From positions 144,206,734 through 144,270,733 of the forward strand of contig CM043958.1 in the NCBI GenBank assembly GCA_014529385.2: a stretch of 64,000 nt of DNA. Direction: 5' to 3'. The stretch's first letter is position 1; each line of letters starts with the position of its first letter. A model generated the notes under the pieces. That model made no database searches. It was not told the DNA's origin and saw nothing but the letters and a program-made list of their open reading frames with translations. This DNA comes from Adiantum capillus-veneris (lineage: Eukaryota; Streptophyta; Polypodiopsida; Polypodiales; Pteridaceae). A program made the translations under genes and the position numbers. Shown here piece after piece: positions 10,333 to 21,884 of this stretch.

Positions 10333-12198
10333 TCAAAGGCCTGGAGGTGGTATGAGGGCATGTATCACCTCATGGGAAGGTTGAACAGACAGTTCATAAG
10401 CACATCTATATATATCTTGGAAGAAAAATATGTTGTTTGTTGCCTGCCCAGGTTTAAAGACCTCAAAAACTGCCATAAGGGTTTTACATATCTTCCTGAG
10501 CATAATGCAAGAGAGGTCAGACGAGCCAGTGAAAAATTTAATGGCGCCCGTTAGGGTTTTCACCATGTATTGCTCACTCATTCTCTCGCTTGCCTTCAAG
10601 CCTGGCAGCTTTGGGTAGTTGAGCAACGTGGGGTGGCTTCTCTTCAGCAATTCATGCTCCTTCCATGTCCGCATCCTTGGTAGAGGGAAAAAGCTGAGGT
10701 TGTTTCTGATTATTTTAGGCGCCTCTACCAGATGTACTAAATACTGAGGGTATTTAGTGAGCCATGCCTTCCTCCATCTTGGTTGGGAGTCTACAATGAG
10801 TTTAACCCCTTCTGGTGTGGTGACATCTTCATTGTACATTGGCACTGTGGGCTCCTCTTTGATCCTCTTGTTGATTGTAGTAGCCTCATATTTGAGAAGA
10901 GGATAGGGGAGAGAAGGTTGTAGCCATTCATTTCGAACGACATTTGTATCTAATTTTTGAATTGTCATCGACTTTAGTATCCTCTACTCCCACTGCATTG
11001 CTTCTTTTGTTGTATCCTTTATAGCTGCTTCTATGGTTTTCTGTAGATTGTCTTCCTCTTCTTGTGTCAAATCCCGGGGCTCTTGTACTGATCCCCTAGG
11101 AATATCCTCTTGTATGATAGTGTCCACCGGATCTGACACATTCTCTATGTCAATTCCTTCCGTTTGCAGCCGGCCCTTGACTTTGTTGGCGTTCTTCACT
11201 TGTTTGGCCATGAAGTTCATCTAGCTGCTTCTGTAAATTGTCTTTTGCTATCTCAGCTTGTTCTGTCATAGACACTAATAGGTCATTGAGTTCTCATTGA
11301 CCCTATCAGCTTTGTCTAACTTCTGTTTTATCTCAGTATTCTCTGTTTACAACGTTTGTGAATTATCTTCTAATCTTTCTTGAAGCTTCAACAATTCTGC
11401 TTTCAATGACTTGTTCTCCTCTTCCAATCGGCTTTGTATCACCATTGATCCTTCTGCCATCATCACTCTCTGCTTCTTCTCAAGCATCAGCTCTTTTTGG
11501 AGTTCTATCATTTGTTCTTCAAACGCATCTTTTTCTTGGCTCGTGCTAGTTGTAGCTGCAGCTCTTTCCCTGCCCGGCGATGCTCTCAACCTTTGAATAG
11601 TTTGCTCTTTTACTTTGATTTTATCTTTGAGCTCAATTACCTCATCTTGGATAGCTTCATATGAGATTTCAGCCATGTCCTTAGCTTCTTTCAAGCTCTC
11701 TACTTGCTTCGACTCTTCCGTTAACTGTAGGGTTAGCTCATCCCTTTCCTTCTTAGCTTCAGAAAGAGCCTTGCTGACTTTCTAGTATTCCTCTTCAGAG
11801 TTTAGCAGCTTCTGATTGTTTTCCTGACCTTGATTTTCTAGCTCCTGACATTTCTGTAGTGCTGCTTCTAATTGAGCTTGTACCTGTGCTTGGACATGCA
11901 GCTGCTCCTGGTTTTGCCTTTGGAGTGTTTCCACTTCTGTTTTCACATTTTCTTCACTCAACCTCAGCTCTTCATACTCTATTTCTTTGGCCATTGATCT
12001 GGCTCTCAATCCTTGTAGTCTTTGTATAACTTCTTCCCAGTTTTCCTCTTGTGGTTGCAAATCTATGGTGTTTGTTGCATTCTCCTTCAGCTCCACCAAA
12101 AGAGGGCTCAATGCGAATTTTTCTGGTTTAGGTGTTGATAATTGAAATGCTATCTGGGGTGCCTCCTCTCGGATGTATCCAGCAGCTAGCAGATCCAA
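10333..12198 (-). pseudogene. E1 3' ORF, part 2: coiled coil plus C-terminal domain
   Basis: Four blocks (12198-11782, 11694-11347, 11220-10984, 10968-10333) lie in one frame separated only by stops, so they were one protein of about 620 codons. The first two blocks are a long coiled coil with heptad-like runs such as LRLSEENVKTEVETLQRQ and LQKELMLEKKQRVMMAEG. The last 211 codons are a folded-looking, Pro/Trp-containing domain (SQPRWRKAWLTKYPQYLVHL). Together with the block at 13679 this forms an extra ORF downstream of pol. Extra ORFs here are known in some Tat-lineage plant Ty3 elements; this one is not recognised. It is just upstream of the polypurine tract. Confidence 0.6.
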
Positions 12199-12448
12199 GA
12201 ATATTCCATAATTCCTTGCCTCAGGATCTTGCTTCTCATCTTTTGGTTCAATTTATGCCTTCTGCTCTTTCTCTTTGTTCTCCTCTTCCTTGGAGTCTTG
12301 TTGCCCATCAGATTTGTTGAACTCCTCAGTTTGTCGGGGTTGAGGAGGACTAGGAGGAGGTGGTGATGGTGGAGAACTTGACTCTCGTCTTGATGGTGAG
12401 TTGATGGTTTCTTTTTGAAATCCCGGTCAGCTTTTGTTTTCCTCTCTC

Positions 12449-13679
12449 TTAGGCTTCCCCTTCCTGCTCTTCTAGCAGTTGCCTCCTCACATCATCAACC
12501 TCTTTGTCAGTAAATGGTATGACTGGAATGTTCTCAGTTGCCGCATCTAGAATCTCAAAATTCTTTATGTAGTCTTCGAAGCGATCCCTATTTGCCCTTT
12601 GAGAAGATCCAGACATTGCCTCAAGTGAGGGCTTCCATAATTCATTTAGATATCCTTTTAGCATTCATTGGGCTTTGAAACTTTCCATCAACCTTTCTAG
12701 CCGAGCAGCCTTCTGGGATTTGGTCTCTTTTGCTGGCATTTGTACAATAGCTTTCTTCCGTTGAGAAGGCTCTTCTTCCACTGTCTCTAGCTTTCTCTTT
12801 AGTCTGGTGGTTACCCGGGGAGCTGTAGGTTGTTCCTCTTCCTTGTCCTCTGTCAGCTTTAACTAGTCATTCTGTGATGGAGGAAGAGGCCACTGGCCCC
12901 TTGCATGTAAAGCTTCATATATCACCTTTGTAAGCATCTCTAGGTGCAATGTATGTAGGATTCGGGGTTCCCATTCTCACAATGTTGTATTGTAGGTACG
13001 CCGCATAATCTATCTCTTTTGGCTTGCTTGTCTTCATTGCCCATGTAAATGTTGTTCCAATTGCTGTCGGTGGTGCAGTGTACTTTTGAGGTCTCTTTGT
13101 GCACATATGGAAATATTGGTTGTAACGTTGGCACATGGTTTCCACCATTAGATCAGCAACATCCTCGAAGGTGTAGTTCTTCTTGATTTCTTTGTATACC
13201 TTTACCTCTTCTTGCCTCTTGTTGACATTGTCGCCTTTGTTAGAGAGGTTCAATTCACTTGTGATCACTTCTGGCGTGATTACAATTACTCTGGTCTTTC
13301 CTTGCAGATCTGTCACTTTGGCTATGCCGTTTTCTTTGATTGTGGTGATGAATTCCCAGACTCTCTGGATGTCGATTTCTGCTAGCAACGCTTCAAAATA
13401 ATTGTGTAAGTCCAGCTTTTCCAAGAGAGACAGTATATCTGGCTTTCTCATAAACTCATTGAGTTCCTGAGGTATCATTGGTAGCTCTATGGCATTGCCT
13501 TCTGCGTCCTTGAACAAGCCTTGGCATATCCTGAGGTCGTTTGCTTCCAGTAGGTTGCTTTGTAACCAAGTGGTAATGGGCTTTATGGTTCCTGCTGGTA
13601 TTACAAATGGCTCCACTTCATCTAAGTAATCTTTGTTGGTCATTCTTTTCTTCTTTGCTGGTGACTTAGCGGCTGCCAT
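12449..13679 (-). pseudogene. E1 3' ORF, part 1: DNA/chromatin-type N-terminus
   Basis: An open 254-codon block (13679-12915) begins with ATG and a basic patch, KSPAKKKR, that looks like a nuclear localisation signal. It then has a globular stretch with VWEFITTIKENGIAKVTD and RVIVITPEVITSELNLS. That combination, a helical domain followed by a short strand segment before an intron-less linker, reminds me of the plant retrotransposon-associated domain found after integrase in Athila-like elements, but this is memory, not a search. After 12915 the frame shifts, and 12664-12449 continues with acidic sequence and then the coiled coil. It is broken by at least one shift and several stops. Confidence 0.5.
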
Positions 13680-13739
13680 GGATCCTGTTGCACTCAGTAG
13701 TCCAAAGTTAGCGTTCTTTACAGATTAGCTGATAAAGCT

Positions 13740-14810
13740 GAGTTTTAACTATCCAATTGACTTGAAAATTGAAACATGAGCTCAAAAGGGACTAAGGGTG
13801 GCTTGCAAGTGAAAACAATAAGAATTGTGCTTCAAATTAAGTCTGAGACATACTATGCGTAGGATGTCTTTATCCTCAGAATGACTTGAAACTTGTCACG
13901 ATGATAGCCTATGACGTGTACATCACAGCTATGTGCTTGGATTATGATTTGGACACCAAAAAGTGAAATATTGGACTATTTTAGGCTTTTGGTTCACAAA
14001 TGAGTAGGATGTCCTGTACTGATAAGCAAATGTTGTCCAAATGGCTTGAAAATTGATATGTAGGCTTCTTGTAGCATGATGGTTCCATTTATGATGTCAA
14101 AATTTGCTTAGTAGGTCAATATGACTCTGGAGACATACTACGCGTAGGATGTCTTTCTTGCTCAGAATTGCATGAAATTTGTTAGTATGATAGGGCATAG
14201 CCTGTAGATCATCACCATGGTCTTAGATTTGAATTTGGATAAGTTTTGAGGGTAGAAAGACCATTTCTGGTGTTTGGGACTCTAAAATGTACATCTATGG
14301 AGCTATGAGGCCAAAAAGTGATTTGTTTGGCTGGACACTTGGTGGGTGAACTTGTATGAATGTGATAAACATTTATGAAGGCCAAAAAATCCATCTGGAG
14401 GTCATTTCAAGCTTAGAGGCATACTACGCGTAGTATGTCTTTTTTCATGATTTTGTAGATATGACCTCATAGTTAGCTTTGACATGATGTGAAGAGTGTA
14501 TGGTTCAAGTTTCACTTGATTTGGATCATTTTTGATAGGTCTATGACCAATTCTTGCCTCTATGCTTTGACTTTGTGTTATTTGATGCATAAGAGGTCAA
14601 CTTTTGTCCAAATGGGGTGAAACTTGAGGGATAAGCTGTAAATGACATGTAGAAGCTGTGTGTATGGCTAAATGATGAGTTGGGTGCCCAAACATGGCCT
14701 TGAGACATCCTACGCGTAGTATGTCTCTTGTGTATTTTTTTGGTAATCAGTCCTACTAACATGTGCATATGACCTCCCTAAGTCCCTTTGTGATTTATTT
14801 CAATTTTAAA
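13740..14810. repeat. left palindrome array of E1
   Basis: Four copies of a 24-nt inverted repeat (half AGACATCCTACG followed by its reverse complement, with one to three changes per copy) start at 13846, 14131, 14417 and 14703: spacings 285, 286 and 286 bp. The intervening DNA has diverged strongly, but words such as GACCTC and TTGAAAATTGA recur. It lies immediately upstream (in RNA sense) of the 3' ORF. Tandem repeats in the 3' part are established for Tat-lineage elements; conservation of only the palindrome is notable. Confidence 0.8.
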
Positions 14811-14814
14811 AATC

Positions 14815-16340
14815 AAATGGTTAGTTAGAAACTCCCTTCTTGGCTTTCGGAGCCGCATAGGTGATTTCTGACTCTTGGAGCGCTTTCCCGCGATGAAATT
14901 TCTTGATGATGACCCGCATAGCTCTATTATCCCTTGGGGAACCTTGCCATGTAATTCTTGTTGGTTTTGGCTTCACTTGAGCTTCGTTTGGCGATTTGTC
15001 GCTCTGGGAGCGCCCATGATTGCATTTGCATGCCCCCGACGATTTGTAGTGGTCTACCACCATAGGATTTGGCTGTCGAAGGCCTTGGTAAGCCGCTCCC
15101 GAAGTTTGGTGGCAAACGGACGTCTCGCTTAGTTGTGAGATCCAAGTGACGCTTTGCGTTTCCGATGCCGTTTCTGAAGCTTAGGCCTACATTTGGTCAC
15201 CTTTTGGCCATGTAGCCCATGTAGCTTTGTACAGCTCGTCGAGAAGCGCCTACTCATGAGTTTTGGTATGATTCGGGCTACCTTTGCCGGATTTCCTCTT
15301 TGTGGCTTCTTGCAGGGCTCTAGAAGTTAGGGTTTTTCCCGTTGCTTTCTTGCCTCTTTCGGGCATCCAAGATTGGTCTCCTAGGCTACGGTAAACCCCC
15401 TATGAAGTCTTGTTGGTATTGGGTTAGCCGTTAGGTGGTTATCTATGCTCACAGGTCTCTACCTTGCAAACCTCGTTGGAGTTCTATGCTAGTTTTGGAG
15501 ACAAAACATCACATATACATGAAGAGAATAAGGTGCTGAGTCTACCTCTCATATCTGGTAGTCGCCGGATGATTGTGTGCGGCGTATCGGTTGTTGGAAG
15601 TCATGTGCGCTCTAGGTGGCTAGAGCTCTCTCTCACAAGTAAATAGTAGAAATGAGCTCTAAGTGGAGTGAAAAAATCTTATAATGGGGGTCCCATAACC
15701 ATTTTTCATGAAATTTGACATGTGCTCCTAACTTTTTGCGAAACGCGGTTTAGACTCGAAAAGTTCTCCATTTGGACTCCATTTGCCCAGTTTCTGAGAA
15801 TTTTGACGATTCGGTCAAAATCTGGCCACAACACACCTCCCGCTTCATTCTTATAATTGCACCCCCACTGCACCCTGGGTTGTTTTCTAGTCACTGATCA
15901 TCCCCATCTTTTTTTGTTTTTCATTACGACTGCATTTCACCTACTTTTTGTATTTTTGAAGTTTTTCTGCCAATAATTAGTAAATTTAAAAGCAAAATAG
16001 AAAAATCAATAGAAAAATCAACCCAAAAAAACCCCAAAAATCAAAATAAATCAAAAAATTCATCGCGACACATTATGTACACTCACATGTAATTTTTATG
16101 GCCGGATTTCTCAGTTTTACCAATATGTTGCCAAAAAAAATGGCTATTTTTATATATATACATACACTTATTGGCCCCAATTTGGCGTTTGGCCTCATAT
16201 CTCTGTAGATTAATGTTGTATAAGGGCATATGTACTTTGGTTAGTCCAGAAAATTTCACAATCAAACGTAAACCCCTTAAAAATAGTCAAAACATGCCCT
16301 TTTTGCTGCTTTTTACTATCATCGGGTCCGCATTGAGAAT
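14815..16340 (-). repeat. possible 3' LTR of block X
   Basis: A 1.5-kb non-coding segment sits between the interrupted palindrome array and a polypurine-tract-like sequence at 16341. It should therefore be the 3' LTR of a second Ty3 element whose internal region begins at 16341. No second copy was found in the window, and clear TG/CA ends are not visible, so both boundaries are approximate. Confidence 0.35.
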
Positions 16341-16373
16341 GCCTCCCCCCTCCTAATCGGAGTCCTCCTGGAC
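16341..16373 (-). promoter_or_regulatory. polypurine tract of block X
   Basis: The minus-strand run AGGAGGGGGGAGGC is preceded in the RNA by GTCC-AGGA-GGAC, a short stem with the same loop as the E0 hairpin. The layout matches the 3' ends of E0 and E1 and marks the end of an internal region. Confidence 0.5.
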
Positions 16374-16459
16374 GACAAGGTATCGCCTCGGGGTATATGT
16401 TGTGCATGGGTTTTTTTTTATTAAAAAAACGTGCTAATGCATGGCCTTGTAACATGGCC

Positions 16460-17340
16460 CTACCTGATGCATATGCGGTCAATGCATGGTAAAAGTAATG
16501 ATGTGCGAGAGGAGGGAATAAGCAAAACGCTTATTGGTATTCGACGTTGAGGTTTCTTGTTTGTTTTTGATTTGGTTGGTGGATTTTCTTTGCAATTAAA
16601 AGTTGTAATTCTGCCGCTCTTTGTTTGATCGTCTTCTTTACGAAGGTGCCCTGGTTTTTCGCTATTGTAGGTATGACCGTTGTGGTCTCCGTGGAGAGAA
16701 TTGTCGTGGCTAATGTGGCTGTAATCTTTTTCTCTTTTTCTTGCCATTTGTAGCTTTGTTTTGGATGTGTTTGTAGGTTTATTGTCTCTTTTTTGGTCTT
16801 GGTGGCTTTTTTGTTGATCGACATCCACACAGATTGATTTGCCGATGTCGTTTGTCTGGCTGCTGGTTTTGCTTATACTGAAGGGAGTTCCTGTAGCATT
16901 GCCTTGGGGATCCAAATACGTTTCTCATGTAGTTGGCGATTGAGCATGTTCTTCGGTATCCATATTTGTTTGATGACTTTGTTTGGTGTTTGATTAACCT
17001 GGTTTTTCGGAGGCTATCTGCCAGTGCACTGTGGTTTGTAGGCTCGTTCACGTAGATCTTTCCGTACCCATACTTGTTGTTTGATTATTGATGACTTTGA
17101 TCTATTCTTTGTCGCTTGTGGTATCTCATTTTTTGATTGAAGACAGTTGGCTGTTTCTTGTGTATCCTTCGTAGGCATCTTTTGCTAGTTAAGTGGCACC
17201 CATCTATTTTTCTCTTGATCAATTGATTGTGGCACCATTATTGGGTTCTTTTGGGTTGTCCTAGCAAAGGCTACCACTTGGTGTTCTTGTGCTTGTTGAA
17301 TTCTGACTGTATTCGAACTCCAATCTATCTGCACATTATA
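16460..17340 (-). pseudogene. block X: W-motif repeat region after retropepsin
   Basis: Broken minus-strand frames contain four spaced motifs: RWVPL (near 17205), QVWVRKDL (near 17065), QIWIPKNML (near 16955) and RIWIPKAML (near 16905), separated by Lys/Gln/Thr/Asn-rich sequence. The region follows the retropepsin in the same coding order as in E0. It is probably a disordered tail with repeated peptide-binding motifs; no family is recognised. Confidence 0.55.
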
Positions 17341-17814
17341 TTATTTCTACCATGGTTTTCCCAATAACATTGGCTATAGTGTGCTCGCATCCTCAACCAC
17401 ATAAAACTTGTGGGAATAAACATTCTGATGTACTTGTATATGCAATATCGTCCAGCCCAATGTGCTTAATGAATTTAAGGTACTGCTTTCCAGCACTTGT
17501 TGAGTAGGATGTAGTTGATATTCGAGTTGGAGCTGATTATATAATTTGCAAGAAATCAGATTTTCTTGAGCTCCAGAATCAAGCAATGCCGTCAATTCAA
17601 CTTGATTGCTACCCACTTTGACTGCAATTATTGGTTCCACAGTGTCTTCACCAAAATTCGTTAATCGAATAGCATTTATTCGCAACGGTGATCCACTTTG
17701 TTGTTGTTGTCGTAGAAGCGTTCTTTTTGCAATGCGTTCTTTTGCTTCTGCTTCTTCTCGTACCCTCTGTTTCTCCTTCATCAGTTGTTTTTCTTGATGG
17801 ATTTGTTGAAGCAT
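17341..17814 (-). pseudogene. block X: retropepsin domain fused downstream of integrase
   Basis: After integrase and a charged helix (EKQLMKEKQRVREEAEAKE) comes a full aspartic-protease fold: strand EPIIAVKVGSNQVELTALL, catalytic DSG (codons at 17572-17580) in LLDSGAQENLIS, a central stretch ending HKFYVVEDAS, then LLGKPW (near 17349-17368) and IDWSSNTVRI. The frame is continuous with the integrase C-terminus except for one TAG at 17815-17817, in a position where a Gln codon is one change away; a second TAG at 17374 interrupts the end of the fold. Retropepsin is normally upstream of RT in Ty3 elements, and E1 has one there (32759-32229), so this downstream copy is unusual. Confidence 0.75.
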
Positions 17815-17817
17815 ATC

Positions 17818-18768
17818 CTATGTTAGTGGTAAATGATACTTTTTTAACCGACACCCACTAATCCAATTTGGCATTTCTTCTCCTGCCAATGTAGCAAGTT
17901 TGACAGCTCCACTTTGTGATAAGTCACTAATCACAAAGGGTCCCATCCCTCGCTTTTTAAGTTTTTTGGCATGTTGCTTCAAAGTATAAACAAGTACATA
18001 ATCACCTGTTTTGAACTCTTTCGTACGCACATGCTTGTCAAAAAACTCTTTTTGTCTTCTCTTTTTAGCATAGATTGAAGCTACAGCTCTCAATCGAAGT
18101 TCGTCTAGCTTTTCAAGATCATCTATTCTTGAAGAGAGCTCATGGCCTGTCCATTCTAAGAGTTTCGCTACTCGTAGAGTTGGAACTAAAAACTCTATGG
18201 GTAATATAGCATTTATACCAAACACCATGTTGTATGGTGTGGTTCCGATTGATGTTTTGTAAGCTACCCTCTATGCCCATAGTGTTGAGTGTAATTGTTG
18301 ATCCAATCTGTCCTTGATTCTGATACAATTTTAGTCAAAACAGTGCATAGGGTTTTATTTGTGGCCTTAGCTTGTCCATTTACCTGTGGATGATATGGAG
18401 CAGATTTTCTATGTATGACCATGAATTTCTCTAACAGGTATTCAATGACTTCGTTAAGAAAATGTGTTCCTTGATCACTGACAATTTCTATTGGTAATCC
18501 GTATCGTACAAAGACATTCTCATACAAAAATTGTGCAATGGTTCTTGCGTTTGCTTTTTGTGTTGCTTTGGCTTCAACCCACTTTGTGATATATTGGGTA
18601 TGGGTGCGATATGTAGGGGGTGAAATAGGCCACAAAATCAATATCCCATTTTGCAAATACCCGTGCTCCCATCATTGGCCGGAGTGGCATCTCATCTCTC
18701 TTTATCGGCACCTTAGTGCGCTGACATGAGTCACAACGCTTTACAAACTCCTCAGCATCCATGTGCAA
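17818..18768 (-). pseudogene. block X: Ty3 integrase core and C-terminal domain
   Basis: Three overlapping open blocks. 18768-18574 has the end of an HHCC zinc finger (CDSCQRTKVPIKRDEMPLRP) and the first core motif KWDIDFVAYF. 18656-18264 has YITKWVEAKAT, the second Asp in IVSDQGTHFLNEV, and HPQVNGQAKATNKTL. The third catalytic residue, Glu in NGQAE, is Lys here (AAG). 18228-17818 has the C-terminal domain FKTGDYVLVYTLKQHAKKLK and FVISDLSQSG, ending ISGCRLKKYHLPL. It would join element DNA to chromosome. Shifts and the E-to-K change make it dead. Confidence 0.85.
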
Positions 18769-18799
18769 TGTAGGCCACCATATTCCTGCGGTTAAGACA

Positions 18800-19322
18800 A
18801 TTTTTGCCGTCTTATCGCCTAAAAAATGGCCTCCACTTATTCCTCCATGTGCGTGTTCTAGAATCAGCAGGTATTCGCTTTCACTTGCATAGATTCTAAG
18901 CTGATTGTCCTTTCCTCTCTTGTAGAGTTGATTTCCAATTAAATTAAAGTCTAGAGCCGGCCTCCAACTCTATAGCCCTTTTTCGCGCTTTTGTTATGTT
19001 TTCAGGAAATGTCCTTCTTGTTAAGAAATCAATGATATTGACTCCATGCAGGTGCAATGGTTACCTGAAACAATGTCGCGTGATCCACCGGTCCTTTGGC
19101 ACTACATATAGTACAATTGTTAACATAAGCATGTGCGTCAGCATACATAGTCGGCCAATAAAGTCCTAAGTGTTTCAATCTTTGGTGTGTTTTCATTGTT
19201 GAACAATGAAATGCACAATCTTGGATGTGTGCTTCTTCAAGATAACACTCGAATTCCTCTGGATGTATACATAATTGTAGAATTTGGTCCGAGCCTAGAT
19301 GGTACAGTCGTCCTGCAATCAA
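18800..19322 (-). pseudogene. block X: two tandem H2C2 zinc modules before integrase core
   Basis: 19322-19029 encodes LYHLGSDQILQLCIHPEEFE, then a His-rich stretch and YVNNCTIC. About 19010-18720 encodes a second related module, QLYKRGKDNQLRIYASESEY, then HAHGGISGGHFLGDK and KRCDSCQ. Each has the His-X-His then Cys-X2-Cys pattern of the integrase N-terminal zinc domain, with similar spacing and a shared WPT before the cysteines. Integrases normally have one. I cannot say whether this duplication is typical of the family. Confidence 0.6.
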
Positions 19323-19568
19323 CTGAAAATTTTTGTTCGTAGAAATGTTTGTTGTTTGGATTTGTCTTCCTTGTTATCAAATCTACCTCCAAAGGAAAGA
19401 ATGCTAACAATTTCCTGAGACCATTTGGGTATCATTTCAATATTGAAAAGATAAGCATCAGGTATGTCATCATCTACTCCTTCAGGAGCTTCCCCATTTT
19501 GTAGCCTTGAAAGATGATCCGCCCATAGATGAGTTTTACCTCTAATACTACCATTGTGAAGTCAAACT

Positions 19569-20039
19569 CTAGCAATATAATAAACACCGTACAATTCTCC
19601 CAGTATTGCATGGTTTATTTACTAGATACAAAAGAGCTTGATGATCTGTGAAGAACACAAATTTGTTTGCAAGCAAGTAATGCCGAAATTTCTTTACAAC
19701 ATAAATCATTTCTAATCCTTCTCTTTCAGTGGTGGTGTAGTTCTTTTCTTCACTATTTAGCTGTCGGCTCGCATAACAAACTGGGAAATCCATTGTTCCG
19801 TCTCCAAGTTGATCCAGAATACTCCCAATTGCGTATCCAGAGGCATCAATGTGAACATGGAATATCTTTTCCCAATATGGTGCTTTAAGTATAGGTGCTG
19901 ATATAAGGTTTTCCTTAAGCTTTTTGAATGAAGTTTCACACTCCTCAGTCCGGTCGAAACTGACTAATAAGAGATATAGTGGTTGTGCAATGACTGCATA
20001 CATACATATGAATCTTTGATAATATCCGCAGTGTCCCAT
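19569..20039 (-). pseudogene. block X: RNase H domain
   Basis: An open 156-codon block starting MGHCGYYQRFICMYA. It includes FHVHIDASGYAIGSIL (first catalytic Asp), NYTTTEREGLEMIYVVKKF (catalytic Glu) and FVFFTDHQALLYLVNK (next Asp). It degrades the RNA of the RNA-DNA hybrid during reverse transcription. It follows RT directly in the Ty3 order. No second, archaeal-type RNase H was recognised between it and integrase. Confidence 0.85.
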
Positions 20040-20083
20040 GAAATATTGTACTTATTTGGCATTAGTAGGCCTGGGCAAGTTTG

Positions 20084-20841
20084 CTATGATCTAATTTTGT
20101 CTAGGTCAGTGGCTATGCCATTTCTTGAGACAATATGTCCTAAGATGCAGCCTTGCCTTACCATAAAAATGCACTTTTCCGGGTTGAGACAGATTCGATA
20201 TGTTCTGCACTTCTCAAATACCTTTTGTAAATGGTCAATATGTTCTTCTCGTATAAGAGAGTAGACACAGAGATCATCCATATATATTTCTAAGAATATT
20301 CTCAGGTATTCTTTGAACACATGAGTCATTAACCTTTGGAAGGTGGTTGGGGCATTGGTTAGGCCAAAAGGCATAACTCTATACTCATATATTCCCCACT
20401 CTATGGCAAATGCTGTTTTGTGTTGATCCCTATTGCAATTGCCAATTGGTTATACCCCAAAAACCCATCTAAAAAGGAATAAGCCCGTTTTTCTGCTACC
20501 CTTTCAAGCACATGTTCCGTGATTGGCAAGGGATAATTATCCATTATTGTGGCTGCGTTCACTTTTTTTAGGTTCACACACACGCGCAGCTTTCCGTTCT
20601 TTTTGGGGACAACCACAATGGGTGACACCCAATCTGTATGCTTGATTTTATAGATGAATTCAGCATCCATCAGCTTTTCAATCTCTTCTTTGATTCGTTT
20701 AGCAAATGTGTCATTATATGTGTAAGGACGCTGTTTGCTTGGTTTGGCATCTGATTTTAAAGGAATTGTATGTTGGCATATCGAGGGATCAACTCCTTTC
20801 AGGTCTTTGTAGGACCATGCAAACACATTTTTATACTTCAT
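20084..20841 (-). pseudogene. block X: Ty3/gypsy reverse transcriptase
   Basis: Two blocks. 20841-20401 carries the palm and fingers: KHTDWVSPIVVVPKKNGKLR, VCVNLKKVNAAT, YPLPITEHVLERV, YSFLDGFLGYNQLAIA. 20374-20084 carries MPFGLTNAPTTFQRLM, the YMDD active site in FLEIYMDDLCVYS, and CLNPEKCIFMVRQGCILGH. The blocks are in different frames; the shift falls about 20430-20400, just after YNQLAIA. It copies element RNA to DNA. The motif wording is of the non-chromovirus Tat/Athila type by recall. Confidence 0.88.
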
Positions 20842-20901
20842 GAGAAGTTGTGTTAGCCTTTCTTCTTCTTTAGCCTCTAAATCAGTTCCTATATAGACAG
20901 G

Positions 20902-21716
20902 CTAAGGCTCTTCGCCTGGCGTAGCGAGGTCTATCCATTTTGCATTTTTCGGCCCATCGTAAGATTCCTGGTTTATTCTTTCTCTTACTGGTGGTGTCAT
21001 TATGATTTTTCTATCTTGGATAGTGAATTTTCGATAGTGGGATGGTACATTCATGTTTCCCTTTTTTGAATCCTCCTTATCGTCACTTTCTCCCTCAGTA
21101 GTCCATACCTCTCGTAACGACCGTTTTAGTTCTTGGTATTTCTTTTTACGCTCCATTTTGGTCCACTTTGGATCTTTTGTCTTTTCCTGTTTTGATTGTT
21201 GAGATTTTCTTGATTTTGTTTTTGTTTTAGTCTTGCGTGCTTGTTTTATTTCCTCATGTGTCCTTTCCCTTCGAACTCTTGAGAATCTTCCTGATATTTG
21301 GTCTTTTACACAATCCTATGCCTTGACAAGCAATTTTGTTTTCTGCTCTTTTTTTTCTATAGCGTTCCTGGCGTCTAGGGTGTTGATTTGCAAAATCATA
21401 AAACTTGATTACCGCGGTTGTCTCCCCACGTTTGCTTGAGCTGTCTGAACACTCATTATCTGCATCTTACTGAATTCCAGATTCATAGAGGAGTTATAAA
21501 ACTCTTCTTGTTCTGGTGAGTGTACATTCTCATCTCCTGCAGTATAAGGCTTACCATGTAATAGGGTAGCACATCATAGCCATCCTTATCGCAAAATTTT
21601 GTCGTTGGGCTATCTGTAATGGTACAGACATCCAATGTTGCTAGTATGTGTTCCCATTCCAGGGAGAAAACCAAACACCGAGCGATTTTTTCCAAGCAAG
21701 CTAAAAATCCGAGCAA
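20902..21716 (-). pseudogene. block X: pol linker upstream of RT
   Basis: Minus-strand blocks at 21716-21483 and 21156-20902, with interrupted coding between, encode a Lys/Arg/Glu-rich linker ending IDLATPGEEP before the RT block. A stretch read from the broken middle, FYDFANQHPRRQERYRKKRAE, looks like Ty3 gag-pol linker. The block is lost to the right of about 21720, where the microsatellite island begins. Confidence 0.5.
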
Positions 21717-21884
21717 GACATGGCAAAAGTTATCTTTCTAAGCTATTATGATAATTATATAATCTAGCACAATACAATAAAATAAAAATTTCTTTATAAA
21801 TGCATGGATGCTATTCATATCTTACATCAACTTGGGATTCTTGCAATTGATGCAACACTAGTATTTTAATTAACTCATACCCTA

